Shown one piece after another: positions 1 to 7,740 of a stretch of DNA of 64,000 nt; positions within the stretch are counted from its first letter, which is position 1, and every line of letters begins with the position of its first letter. The position numbers and the translations under genes were made by a program. The stretch comes from Microbacterium sp. 1S1 (GTDB lineage: Bacteria; Actinomycetota; Actinomycetes; Actinomycetales; Microbacteriaceae): the NCBI RefSeq assembly GCF_008271365.1, contig NZ_CP043430.1, forward strand, positions 2,976,001 to 3,040,000. Reading direction: 5' to 3'. Under the pieces are notes generated by a model. That model was not told where the DNA came from, did no database searches, and saw only the letters and a list, made by a program, of their open reading frames with translations.

Positions 1-519
1 GCCACTCTCTTCGAGGGCCTGAAGAAGGAAGAAGTACGGGTCGGTGCCCTTCGTGGCGGCGACCGAGGCGCCCTTGAGATCCTCGACGGAGGTGATGTCG
101 CTGTCGGGACCGACGACGATCGCCGACCACTCGGGCTGCGAGAAGATGTCGATCACCTGGATGGGCGAGCCGTTGGCGCGGGCGAGCAGGGCTGCCGAGC
201 CCGCCGTCGAGCCCACGTCGACCGAACCCGAGCGGAGGAGCTCGTTCGCCTTGTTCGAGCCGGCGGACTGCACCCATTCGACCTTCACGTCGTCCCCGAG
301 GACGTCCTCCAGGATGCCCCGATCGCGGATGACGAGGCTGAGGGGGTTGTAGGTGGCGAAGTCGATCGACAGCGTGTCCGCCGACCACTCCCCGCTCTGA
401 GCGGCGGCGGAGTCAGCGTCGGCGTTCGCGTTCTCACCGGCGACGCAGCCGGTGGCGACGAGCATCATCGTCCCGGCGACGGCGATCGCAGGGATGATGC
501 GGCGGGTGATGGTGCTCAT
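1..519 (-). CDS. ABC transporter substrate-binding lipoprotein, SsuA/NMT1-like (C-terminus outside window)
   Basis: The reading frame is open from an ATG at 519 to the window edge, so 173 codons are visible and the C-terminus is missing. The product starts with a basic n-region (MSTITRR), a hydrophobic stretch and a lipobox ending VATGC, so it is predicted to be a lipoprotein anchored outside the membrane. The mature part has motifs of periplasmic binding proteins for sulfonates or thiamine precursors: a LSIDFATYNPLSL start, ELLRSGSVDVG and VEDLKGASVAATKGT. It would deliver a ligand to the ATPase encoded just upstream, whose stop overlaps this start as ATGA. The family fits SsuA/TauA/NMT1. 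The substrate (sulfonate, nitrate or pyrimidine-like) cannot be read from the sequence, and the permease gene must lie beyond the window. Confidence 0.85.
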   Translation of the reverse strand, partial: MSTITRRIIPAIAVAGTMMLVATGCVAGENANADADSAAAQSGEWSADTLSIDFATYNPLSLVIRDRGILEDVLGDDVKVEWVQSAGSNKANELLRSGSVDVGSTAGSAALLARANGSPIQVIDIFSQPEWSAIVVGPDSDITSVEDLKGASVAATKGTDPYFFLLQALEESG

Positions 520-1367
520 CGGGTCTCCTCGGGGGTGTGGTGGTGCGTGTCGACGCCGAGTCCTTCGAGGAGCTCGGCGCGCAGGTCGGCGAGACCGCGA
601 TCGGCGCGGTCTCGGGGGCGGATGCCGGGGACGCCGATGGTCCGCGCGATGGACGACGATGCGTCGTCCGCTCCGCCGACGGTGCGCAGCAGCAGCACGC
701 GGTCGGCGAGGTAGAGGGCCTCCTCCACGTCGTGCGTCACCAGCAGCACGGTGGTCGGCTCGGCGGCGTGGATCTCGAGGAGCAGGTCGTGCATGCGGAG
801 GCGCGTGAGCGCGTCGAGCGCCCCGAACGGCTCGTCCAGCAGCAGCACACCGGGGTTCCGGGCGAGCGCACGGGCGAGGGAGGCACGCTGGGCCATGCCG
901 CCGGAGACCTCGCGGGGACGTTGGTCGGCGGCGTGCTCCAGTCCGACGAGGTGGAGCAGCTCACGGACGCGCTCGCGTCCGGCACTCCGCGAGGTGCCGC
1001 GCGGCAGCCCGAGCTCGACATTCTGTGCGAGGGTCCGCCACGGCAGGAGCCGCGGCTCCTGGAACGCGACCGCCGTGCGCTCGTCGACGTCGGCGACGCC
1101 GGAGCCGTCGAGGAGGATGGTGCCGCGGGTCGGCGTGTCGAGGCCGCCGACGAGGCGGAGCAGCGTGGACTTGCCGCACCCGGAGGGGCCGACGACGGCC
1201 ACGATCTCTCCGGCCGCGATGTCGAGATTGATGCCGCGGAGCACGTCGCGCCGTCCCTGCGCGAGGGGGAACGAGCGTTCGATGCCGTCGAGCCGCAGCG
1301 CCTGCGCGGTACCCGACAGGGTCGGGACGTCAGCGGGGCGCGACGCAGCAGGCAGGAGAGCGGTCAT
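516..1367 (-). CDS. ABC transporter ATP-binding protein, SsuB/TauB-like
   Basis: A 283-residue nucleotide-binding subunit that energises the importer whose binding protein follows it. Walker A is GPSGCGKST near residue 60, the Q-loop is in AFQEPRLLPWRT, the signature is SGGMAQR, Walker B is LLLDEPFGALD and the H-loop is VTHDVEEA. The QEPRLLPW form of the Q-loop is typical of the nitrate/sulfonate/taurine (NrtD/SsuB/TauB) branch. The stop codon shares bases with the start of the binding-protein gene (ATGA, 516-519), which implies translational coupling. The N-terminal 25 residues before the ABC fold are poorly conserved in style, so an internal start is possible. A short inverted repeat lies upstream at 1396-1415. 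Confidence 0.88.
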   Translation of the reverse strand: MTALLPAASRPADVPTLSGTAQALRLDGIERSFPLAQGRRDVLRGINLDIAAGEIVAVVGPSGCGKSTLLRLVGGLDTPTRGTILLDGSGVADVDERTAVAFQEPRLLPWRTLAQNVELGLPRGTSRSAGRERVRELLHLVGLEHAADQRPREVSGGMAQRASLARALARNPGVLLLDEPFGALDALTRLRMHDLLLEIHAAEPTTVLLVTHDVEEALYLADRVLLLRTVGGADDASSSIARTIGVPGIRPRDRADRGLADLRAELLEGLGVDTHHHTPEETR

Positions 1368-1395
1368 ACGCCCATGCTGTCGGAGGGGCGGGTTT

Positions 1396-1415
1396 GTTAC
1401 GAATGCGCGCGTAAC
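1396..1415. promoter_or_regulatory. Operator-like dyad upstream of the ABC transporter
   Basis: GTTACG, 8 nt, CGTAAC is a perfect 6-bp inverted repeat lying 29 bases upstream of the ATPase start at 1367. Its place in the likely promoter region suggests a regulator site. No regulator is identified, and short dyads also arise by chance. Confidence 0.3.
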
Positions 1416-1455
1416 GTTCCGTCACGCAGCGGATTCCGCACTGTCGGGGCATGCG

Positions 1456-1499
1456 AAAAGGGCCGCCACGCCCGCCGTGAGGCGGGGTGACGACCCTTC
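1456..1499 (-). terminator. Rho-independent-like terminator after rpsA
   Basis: On the minus strand a GC-rich stem (AAGGG...CCCGCC against GGCGGG...CCCTT, loop TCAC) is followed by TTTT. It begins about 13 bases after the rpsA stop at 1512. Confidence 0.75.
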
Positions 1500-1511
1500 T
1501 CGGAATGTTAC

Positions 1512-2966
1512 TTAGGAGTTGCCGCCCGAGAGCTTCTCGCGCAGAGCCGCGAGCGCCTCGTCATCGGCGAGCGTGCCGGCGCCTGCCGACTCGCTCGAGA
1601 AGGACTGGCCGCCGAAGTCGTCGCCGGCCGCAGCCTCGGCCTCGGCCGCCTTCGCGACCTGAGCCTTGTGCGCCTCCCAGCGAGCCTGGGCCGCAGCGTA
1701 CTCCTGCTCCCATGCCTCGCGCTGGGCGTCGAAGCCTTCCTTCCACTGACCGGTCTCGGCGTCGAAGCCCTCCGGGTACTTGTACTCGCCGTTCTCGTCG
1801 TACTCAGCGAGCATGCCGTACAGCGCCGGGTCGAACTCGGTGCCGTTGGGGTCGACCGACTCGTTGGCCTGCTTCAGCGACAGCGAGATGCGGCGACGCT
1901 CGAGGTCGATGTCGATGACCTTGACGAAGACCTCTTCGCCCACCGAGACGACCTGCTCGGCCAGCTCAACGTGCTTGCTGGAGAGCTCGGAGATGTGGAC
2001 GAGACCCTCGATGCCGTCTGCGACGCGCACGAACGCACCGAACGGGACGAGCTTGGTGACCTTACCCGGCGTGACCTGACCGATTGCGTGGGTACGGGCG
2101 AAGACCTGCCACGGGTCCTCCTGCGTCGCCTTCAGCGACAGGGAGACGCGCTCGCGGTCGAGGTCGACCTCGAGGATCTCGACGGTGACCTCCTGGCCCA
2201 CCTCGACGACCTCGGAGGCGTGCTCGATGTGCTTCCAGGACAGCTCGGAGACGTGCACGAGGCCGTCCACGCCACCCAGGTCGACGAAGGCACCGAAGTT
2301 GACGATCGACGAGACGACACCCTTGCGGACCTGACCCTTGTGCAGGTTGTTCAGGAACGTGGTGCGCGACTCCGACTGGGTCTGCTCGAGCAGAGCACGG
2401 CGGCTGAGGACGACGTTGTTGCGGTTCTTGTCGAGCTCGAGGATCTTCGCCTCGATCTCCTGGCCGAGGTACGGCGTGAGGTCGCGGACGCGGCGGAGCT
2501 CGATGAGCGAGGCCGGGAGGAAGCCACGGAGGCCGATGTCGACGATGAGTCCACCCTTGACGACCTCGATGACCGTACCGGTGACGACGCCGTCGTTCTC
2601 CTTGATCTTCTCGACGTCTCCCCAGGCGCGCTCGTACTGCGCACGCTTCTTGGAGAGGATCAGGCGGCCTTCCTTGTCCTCCTTCTGGAGAACCAGGGCC
2701 TCGACCTGGTCGCCGACGGCGACGACCTCGTTGGGGTCGACGTCGTGCTTGATCGAGAGCTCGCGCGAGGGGATGACACCCTCGGTCTTGTAGCCGACAT
2801 CGAGCAGGACCTCATCGCGGTCGATCTTGACGATCGTGCCTTCGATGATGTCGCCGTCGTTGAAGAACTTCAGGGTCTTCTCGACCGCGGCCAGGAAGTC
2901 CTCAGCAGATCCGATGTCGTTGATGGCGACCTGCTTGGTGGCCGGGGCGGTCGTTGCGGTAGTCAT
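1512..2966 (-). CDS. rpsA: 30S ribosomal protein S1
   Basis: A 484-residue protein with four S1 RNA-binding repeats (roughly residues 35-105, 120-190, 205-280 and 290-365). Repeats 3 and 4 carry the classic FGAFVDLGGVDGLVHVSELS and FGAFVRVADGIEGLVHISEL strings. The C-terminal 100 residues are acidic and low-complexity with no further S1 repeat, as in other actinobacterial S1 proteins. It binds mRNA on the small subunit and helps initiation. The ATG at 2966 is preferred over the upstream in-frame ATG at 3035, because AAGGA lies 11 nt ahead of it and the protein begins MTTATTAPATKQVA as in relatives. The gene has its own terminator and a leader of possibly more than 100 nt. Confidence 0.97.
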   Translation of the reverse strand: MTTATTAPATKQVAINDIGSAEDFLAAVEKTLKFFNDGDIIEGTIVKIDRDEVLLDVGYKTEGVIPSRELSIKHDVDPNEVVAVGDQVEALVLQKEDKEGRLILSKKRAQYERAWGDVEKIKENDGVVTGTVIEVVKGGLIVDIGLRGFLPASLIELRRVRDLTPYLGQEIEAKILELDKNRNNVVLSRRALLEQTQSESRTTFLNNLHKGQVRKGVVSSIVNFGAFVDLGGVDGLVHVSELSWKHIEHASEVVEVGQEVTVEILEVDLDRERVSLSLKATQEDPWQVFARTHAIGQVTPGKVTKLVPFGAFVRVADGIEGLVHISELSSKHVELAEQVVSVGEEVFVKVIDIDLERRRISLSLKQANESVDPNGTEFDPALYGMLAEYDENGEYKYPEGFDAETGQWKEGFDAQREAWEQEYAAAQARWEAHKAQVAKAAEAEAAAGDDFGGQSFSSESAGAGTLADDEALAALREKLSGGNS

Positions 2967-3101
2967 GTAGTGGGTTGTCCTTGTGAATGGATACTCGGGC
3001 TGCGGAGCACGGCCGCGCACGGCCGACATGTGCATCGCAGCAGGTGGATTGTGGTGTGCTCGTCACCTGGGCATGCGTGTACACGCCACGAGTGACAGTT
3101 C

Positions 3102-3107
3102 AGGCTA
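3102..3107 (-). promoter_or_regulatory. Possible -10 box for rpsA (TAGCCT)
   Basis: TAGCCT on the minus strand lies about 135 nt upstream of the rpsA start and would give a leader of about 130 nt. The interval 2967-3201 holds no ORF of its own. This is a motif match only. Confidence 0.35.
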
Positions 3108-3189
3108 CCAGAAGATGCCGCGCCGTGAGGGTACGGAAACCTCGCGCCTGCTCTGTGGATAACGTCGACGGCGATCGCCGCATTCCGCA

Positions 3190-3195
3190 TACGGT
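3190..3195 (+). promoter_or_regulatory. -10 box of a leaderless promoter for the lipoprotein gene
   Basis: TACGGT is followed by exactly 6 nt and then the GTG at 3202, so transcription would begin at or next to the start codon. This spacing recurs in the window and supports the GTG start. Confidence 0.5.
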
Positions 3196-3201
3196 GGCTC
3201 G

Positions 3202-3732
3202 GTGATCTCGCCCATTGCTCTCCGACTGCTCACCCTGCTGGCGCTCAGCGCCTCGGCGCTCTGCGCGTGCGCGCCCGCGCCGGTGCCCTCGCCGACGCCC
3301 TCCCCCGTCTTCGAGTCCGAGGAAGAGGCCTTCGCCGCCGCCGAGGCCACCTATCGCGCCTATGTCCAAGCTTCGAACGGGACAATGCTGCACGACCCCG
3401 ATACCTTCGAGGCACTGTTCTCCTGGCTGATCGGTGAGGCACTGACTTCAGCGAAGGAGAACTTCTCCCGATTCCACGCCGAGGGGTGGACCCGCACCGG
3501 CACTACCACGTTCGACAATTTCACCCCCATCTCCTACGACGGTGAGTCCCTCATATCCCACCTCTGCCTAGATGTCTCGGCGGTGACCCTAAGAGACGCG
3601 GACGGGAACGTTGTCGGCTCCGATCGCCCTGACCGACAACCCATTCAGATTCAAATGGCTCCGAGCGCGGCGACCAGCACAGGCCTGGCGATTGCTTCCA
3701 CGACTGCTGCGGGTGACCTGACATGCGGATAG
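3202..3732 (+). CDS. Secreted lipoprotein of unknown function (DUF6318-like?)
   Basis: A 176-residue protein with a signal peptide (ISPIALRLLTLLALSASALCAC) ending in a lipobox-like LCA-C, followed by a Pro/Ser/Thr-rich linker and a domain beginning EEEAFAAAEATYRAYVQASN. That opening resembles small actinobacterial lipoproteins of the DUF6318 type, but I could not confirm the family. It would sit on the outer face of the membrane. The GTG start at 3202 follows a -10-like TACGGT by 6 nt. Its last 10 bases overlap the start of the next gene, so the two are probably made together. The second half of the gene is visibly less GC-rich than its neighbours, which may mean faster divergence or transfer. 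Confidence 0.7.
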   Translation: MISPIALRLLTLLALSASALCACAPAPVPSPTPSPVFESEEEAFAAAEATYRAYVQASNGTMLHDPDTFEALFSWLIGEALTSAKENFSRFHAEGWTRTGTTTFDNFTPISYDGESLISHLCLDVSAVTLRDADGNVVGSDRPDRQPIQIQMAPSAATSTGLAIASTTAAGDLTCG

Positions 3733-4493
3733 CAGGGACTATTTTGGCCGCAGTTCTCGCGCTCCCAATCTCGTCCAGCGCAGACGGCCCGGGCTCATCC
3801 CAAGCCGGTGTCGAGGACGTTTGGGCCACGAACACCAGCCAGTCGCTAGTCGTCCAAGGGACGGCGGCCCGGCAGCCGCTACAACCGAACGACGATCGAG
3901 TGGATCAGGATCCCACCCCGGAACAAGACAACAAGGCGTGCAAGACGGACACCGTCCTGCAGCGATCCTGTGGGATGTACGCGGTGCGCGTGACGGAGGA
4001 CGAGTCAGGGCGGCCCGTCACGATCGAGGATCTCGCACAGTTCTCCCCCGCGCCGGTGACGACGACGGCGGAACCCGGCAACGTCGGCGTCGTCGGCAAG
4101 CCGACGAACTTCGTCGCCGCGGTGTCCGCGCACACTCGCACCGGCACTCTTCTCGGCCGCCCGGTCGCCGTCCGCTTCACGCCCGTGCGGGTGACGTTCG
4201 ACCACGGCGACGGCACCTCGGCGACCTCCGCAGACGGTGGTCGCACCTGGTCGGCTCTCGGCCAGGCCTCGTTCACGCCGACGCCAACGAGTCACACCTA
4301 CACGGAGCGCGGCAGCTACACGACCCGGACGACCGTCCACTACACGGCGGAGGTCGACGTCGGCGGAGGGTGGTTCTCGGTGGCGGGCGAGCTGGCGGTC
4401 GACGGGGCTCCCCGGCAGATCCGCATCTACGAAGCCACCACAGCACTCGTCGCGCGCACCTGCGTCGAGCGACCCGCGGCCCCCGGCTGCTGA
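3723..4493 (+). CDS. Secreted PKD-like domain protein
   Basis: A 256-residue protein with a short Sec signal (MRIAGTILAAVLALPISSSA). A Gln/Asn/Asp-rich stretch follows. The C-terminal part holds a PKD/Ig-like core, seen as VTFDHGDGTS followed later by SHTYTERGSYTTRTTV. Four cysteines (ACKTD, RSCGMY, RTCVER and the C-terminal PGC) suggest two disulfides outside the cell. The start at 3723 lies inside the end of the lipoprotein gene (10-nt overlap), so the pair may act together in the envelope. PKD domains usually mediate protein or glycan contacts. No enzymatic motif is visible and the function is unknown. Confidence 0.72.
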   Translation: MRIAGTILAAVLALPISSSADGPGSSQAGVEDVWATNTSQSLVVQGTAARQPLQPNDDRVDQDPTPEQDNKACKTDTVLQRSCGMYAVRVTEDESGRPVTIEDLAQFSPAPVTTTAEPGNVGVVGKPTNFVAAVSAHTRTGTLLGRPVAVRFTPVRVTFDHGDGTSATSADGGRTWSALGQASFTPTPTSHTYTERGSYTTRTTVHYTAEVDVGGGWFSVAGELAVDGAPRQIRIYEATTALVARTCVERPAAPGC

Positions 4494-4513
4494 GCAGCCG
4501 TTCCGACACGTCC

Positions 4514-4519
4514 TACCCT
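4514..4519 (+). promoter_or_regulatory. -10 box of a leaderless promoter for the exonuclease gene
   Basis: TACCCT, 6 nt, then ATG at 4526. No Shine-Dalgarno sequence is seen before this ATG, which fits a leaderless mRNA. Confidence 0.55.
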
Positions 4520-4525
4520 GAGTCC

Positions 4526-5476
4526 ATGACCCGCGCCGACCGTCTCATGCTGCTCGACACCGCCAGCCTCTACTTCCGGGCGTTCTACGGCGTTCCCGAC
4601 AAGGTGACTGCCCCCGACGGCTCGCCCATCAACGCCGCGCGCGGCCTGCTGGACATGATCGCCAAGCTCGTGACGACGTACCGGCCGACGCACGTCGTCG
4701 CCTGCTGGGATGACGACTGGCGTCCGCAGTGGCGTGTGGACCTCATCCCGAGTTACAAGACCCACCGCGTGGTGGAGGTCGTCGCCGACGCGCCCGACGT
4801 CGAGGAGGTGCCCGACCCGCTGGAGGCACAGATCCCGTTGATTCGGGAATCTCTCGCCGCGATCGGCATCCCGATCGTCGGTGTCGCCGAGCGCGAGGCC
4901 GACGACGTGATCGGCACCCTCGCGACGAATGCGTCGATGCCGGTGGACATCGTCACAGGAGACCGCGACCTCTTCCAGCTCGTCGACGACGCCTCCGACG
5001 TCCGGGTCATCTACACGGCGCGCGGCATGAGCAATCTCGAGATCGTCACGGATGCCACCGTCGTGACCAAGTACGGAGTCCTCCCGACGCAGTATGCCGA
5101 TTTCGCGACGATGCGCGGTGACGCCTCGGACGGGCTTCCCGGCGTCACCGGGATCGGCGAGAAGACCGCGGCCACCCTCCTCCAGAAGCACGGGGATCTC
5201 ACCGGAATCCGGGAGGCCGCCGCAGCGGGCGAAGGGATGAGCGCAGGCATCCGCGCGAAGATCCTCGACGCGCAGGCCTACCTCGACGTCGCGCCGACCG
5301 TCGTCGCCGTCGCGACGTCGCTCCCGATCACCGCCCCGGGCGTCGCCCTGCACACGCTGAGCCCGGAGCAGGCAGAAGCGGCGACGAGCCTCGCCGAACG
5401 CTGGAACCTCGGCAGCTCGATGGCACGCGCGGTCACCGCGATCGATGAGGCGGCGCGATCGATCACGGACGGGTGA
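4526..5476 (+). CDS. 5'-3' exonuclease (PolI N-domain/FEN family)
   Basis: A 316-residue stand-alone version of the DNA polymerase I 5' nuclease domain. The N-terminus has the metal-binding core MLLDTASLYFRAFYG and later CWDDDWRPQWR with the arched helix region SYKTHR. EREADDVIGTLA and DIVTGDRDLFQLV supply further acidic metal ligands, and a helix-hairpin-helix reads DGLPGVTGIGEKTAATLL. Such proteins remove RNA primers or flaps and resemble M. tuberculosis Rv2090. The frame is open upstream to 3821, but that extension is antisense-like shadow. The ATG at 4526 is chosen because homologues begin here and a -10 box sits 6 nt before it. Confidence 0.92.
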   Translation: MTRADRLMLLDTASLYFRAFYGVPDKVTAPDGSPINAARGLLDMIAKLVTTYRPTHVVACWDDDWRPQWRVDLIPSYKTHRVVEVVADAPDVEEVPDPLEAQIPLIRESLAAIGIPIVGVAEREADDVIGTLATNASMPVDIVTGDRDLFQLVDDASDVRVIYTARGMSNLEIVTDATVVTKYGVLPTQYADFATMRGDASDGLPGVTGIGEKTAATLLQKHGDLTGIREAAAAGEGMSAGIRAKILDAQAYLDVAPTVVAVATSLPITAPGVALHTLSPEQAEAATSLAERWNLGSSMARAVTAIDEAARSITDG

Positions 5477-5488
5477 GAACGCCCGAAC

Positions 5489-6478
5489 TCATGCCGCCCA
5501 GGACAGCAGCCGGGACAGACTCCACGTCGTGACGATGCGCGATGCGGGCACACCGGCCCGCTCGGCGCGCTCCGCGCCGTGGTCAAGAAGCGAGAGTTGC
5601 CCTGGAGCATGCGCGTCGGAGTCGATGGAGAAGAGGCACCCCGCTTCGAGCGCGATCGCGATGAGCTCGTCCGGAGGGTCCTGACGCTCCGGACGGGAGT
5701 TGATCTCGACGGCGACGCCATTCTCCGCACAGGCGGCGAACACGGCCTCCGCATCGAACGCGGATGCCGGCCGCGTACCTCGTTCTCCCTGCACGAGCCG
5801 GCCCGTGCAGTGCCCGAGGACGTTGACGCGGGGGTGTGACACCGCCGCGATCATCCGCTTCGTCATCGCACGTCCGTCCATGCGGAGTTTGGAATGCACG
5901 GACGCCACCACCACGTCCAGCTCCGCCAACAGCGCGTCCTCCTGGTCGAGGGCGCCGTCCTCGAGGATGTCCACCTCGATGCCGGCAAGCAGCGTGAACC
6001 CGTCGCCTGACTGCGCTCGTACCTGCGGTATCTGCGCGCGAAGCCGCTCCGCCGAGAGGCCACGTGCCACGCGGAGCCGCGGCGAGTGATCCGTGATGGC
6101 TTGGTACTCGTGCCCCTGAGCGCGAGCAGCGGCAGCCATGACCTCGATCGAGGTCGTCCCGTCCGACCACTCGGTGTGGGCGTGCAGGTCGCCCCGGAGT
6201 TTGCCTCGGAGCGCCGAGACGCGTTCGGGCTCGACGTCGCCGCGCAATTCGATCAGATACTCCGGCACCTCCCCGGCCTGAGCCTGCCTGATCACGGCGA
6301 ACGTCGACTCACCGATGCCCTTGGCCGCGCGAAGACGCGTGGGGTCCTCCTGCACGTCCGGCGGAAGGTCTTGGAAGGTCGCCGCAGCCTGGCGGAACGC
6401 CTTGGCGCGATACCGCGACGCCCGCTCGCGCTCCAGGAGGGAGGCGATCTCGAGCAGCGCAGCGACCGGGTCCATCAT
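5489..6478 (-). CDS. PHP-domain phosphoesterase (PolX C-terminal-like)
   Basis: A 329-residue protein with an N-terminal helix-hairpin-helix region similar to family X DNA polymerases (RYRAKAFRQAA, AAKGIGESTFAVI). A PHP metallo-phosphoesterase domain follows: DLHAHTEWSDG, AITDHSP, HSKLRMDG, HPRVNVLGHCTGR, VEINSRPER and FSIDSDAHAPGQL supply the metal-binding His/Asp set. The polymerase palm domain is absent, so it is probably a nuclease or phosphatase related to the PolX C-terminus. The start is chosen at 6478, where ATG shares one base with the trpD stop (TGATG). A second ATG follows at 6475. The gene is likely co-transcribed with trpD. Confidence 0.88.
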   Translation of the reverse strand: MMDPVAALLEIASLLERERASRYRAKAFRQAAATFQDLPPDVQEDPTRLRAAKGIGESTFAVIRQAQAGEVPEYLIELRGDVEPERVSALRGKLRGDLHAHTEWSDGTTSIEVMAAAARAQGHEYQAITDHSPRLRVARGLSAERLRAQIPQVRAQSGDGFTLLAGIEVDILEDGALDQEDALLAELDVVVASVHSKLRMDGRAMTKRMIAAVSHPRVNVLGHCTGRLVQGERGTRPASAFDAEAVFAACAENGVAVEINSRPERQDPPDELIAIALEAGCLFSIDSDAHAPGQLSLLDHGAERAERAGVPASRIVTTWSLSRLLSWAA

Positions 6479-7548
6479 CAGCCCCGAGGAGCCGCGAGCT
6501 CGCGGCTCACTCCGATCCACTGATCCAGCTTCGCCAGGGCGCGGCCGTCGTCCACCGCCGCGGACGCCAGCGCGAGGGCATCGCGGAGGCGTTCGAGGAT
6601 CGGCCGCTGAACCTGGGTCGCGTCCTGGGACAGCTCGAACGCCACGATCCCGGCGGCGGCATTGAGGAGGACGATGTCCCGCACAGGGCCCTGCTCCCCC
6701 GCGAGCGTGCGGCGGAGAACCTCCGCGTTGTGGGCGGGGGACCCGCCGATGAGGTCGGAGAGGTCGGCGAGAGGGATGCCCAGGTCCCGCGGGTCCAGGT
6801 CATGCTCGTGGATGTCTCCGCGGGTCACCTCCCAGATGCGACTGTGACCGGTGGTCGTGAGCTCATCGAGGCCGTCGTCCCCTCGGAAGACCAGCGCGGT
6901 CGCGCCGCGGGTGCGGAAGACACCCGTGATCAGCGGCACCCGCTCCATCTGCGCGACGCCCACCGCGTTCGCCTCCGCGCGCGCCGGATTGCAGAGCGGG
7001 CCGAGCATGTTGAACACGGTGGGCACTCCGAGCTGCGAGCGGACGGCCCCCGCGTGCTTGAACCCCGGGTGGAATGCGCCCGCCCAGGCGAACGTGATGC
7101 CGGTGCGGTCGAGGATCGATGCCACGGCGGACGGGTCGAGCGAGAGCTCCAACCCGAGCGCACCGAGGACGTCGGAGGAGCCGGAGGCCGAACTCGCCGC
7201 ACGATTACCGTGCTTGACCACGGGGATGCCGGTGGCACCGATGATGACCGCTGCCGTCGTGGAGACGTTCACGGTGCCCACCCGATCACCGCCCGTTCCG
7301 ACGATGTCCAGGACGTTCGGGGAGACGGGGAGCGGGACGGCCGCCTCCAGGATCGCGTCGCGGAAGCCGACGATCTCGTCGATCGTCTCGCCTTTCGCGC
7401 GGAGCGCGACGAGGAATCCCGCGAGCTGCGCTTCCGAGACGCCTCCCTGCATGATCTGCCGCATGGCCCACGTGGACTCCCAGACGCTGAGGTCGCGGCG
7501 CTCCAGAAGGGAGGTGAGCACGTCGGACCAGGTCAGTGAATCAGCCAT
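6478..7548 (-). CDS. trpD: Anthranilate phosphoribosyltransferase
   Basis: A 356-residue enzyme of tryptophan synthesis that transfers phosphoribose from PRPP to anthranilate in the cytosol. The PRPP loop is DIVGTGGDRVGTVNVST and the glycine/serine-rich loop is KHGNRAASSASGSSDVLGALG-like (KHGNRAASSASG, SSDVLGALG). FNMLGPLCNPA and GDDGLDELTTTG are further family signatures. The ATG at 7548 is chosen over the longer frame from 7638, because a TAGGAT box lies 7 nt before it and the protein then begins at the conserved helical domain. trpD sits back-to-back with ctaE, as in M. tuberculosis (Rv2192c/Rv2193). No other trp genes are in the window. Confidence 0.95.
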   Translation of the reverse strand: MADSLTWSDVLTSLLERRDLSVWESTWAMRQIMQGGVSEAQLAGFLVALRAKGETIDEIVGFRDAILEAAVPLPVSPNVLDIVGTGGDRVGTVNVSTTAAVIIGATGIPVVKHGNRAASSASGSSDVLGALGLELSLDPSAVASILDRTGITFAWAGAFHPGFKHAGAVRSQLGVPTVFNMLGPLCNPARAEANAVGVAQMERVPLITGVFRTRGATALVFRGDDGLDELTTTGHSRIWEVTRGDIHEHDLDPRDLGIPLADLSDLIGGSPAHNAEVLRRTLAGEQGPVRDIVLLNAAAGIVAFELSQDATQVQRPILERLRDALALASAAVDDGRALAKLDQWIGVSRELAAPRG

Positions 7549-7555
7549 GTGTGCG

Positions 7556-7561
7556 ATCCTA
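7556..7561 (-). promoter_or_regulatory. -10 box of a leaderless promoter for trpD (TAGGAT)
   Basis: TAGGAT on the minus strand, then 7 nt, then the ATG at 7548. Confidence 0.6.
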
Positions 7562-7657
7562 TCGGCGCAGAGAAAACGTGCAGTGCGATCCGGGCGGGCG
7601 CGCAGGTCGCGGGAGAGAGACGTTTCCCGCGTATTCACCGGGGATTCGCAGTGATTT

Positions 7658-7673
7658 CTTAGGGTCCCCTAAG
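7658..7673. promoter_or_regulatory. Perfect 16-bp dyad between trpD and ctaE, DtxR/IdeR half-box-like
   Basis: CTTAGGG-TC-CCCTAAG is a perfect inverted repeat. Its TTAGG-N4-CCTAA core matches the first 14 positions of the DtxR/IdeR consensus TTAGGTTAGCCTAACC. It is centred about 65 bp upstream of the ctaE -10 box and about 105 bp upstream of that of trpD. It could link iron supply to expression of the heme-rich respiratory operon. Binding is an inference. Confidence 0.45.
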
Positions 7674-7728
7674 TCATCGACGGGTGAATCGAGGGTCCCG
7701 GGTGCAAGAATCACGCCCGCGGATCGGC

Positions 7729-7734
7729 CATAAT
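7729..7734 (+). promoter_or_regulatory. -10 box of a leaderless promoter for ctaE (CATAAT)
   Basis: CATAAT, then GGAGGG, then GTG at 7741. GGAGG abuts the start codon, too close to act as a ribosome binding site, so a leaderless start fits better. Confidence 0.55.
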
Positions 7735-7740
7735 GGAGGG

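Noticed and set aside
2967..3201. Structured autoregulatory RNA leader of rpsA
   Set aside because: The interval is long enough, but I see no convincing conserved stem or known S1 leader motif, so only a possible -10 box is recorded.
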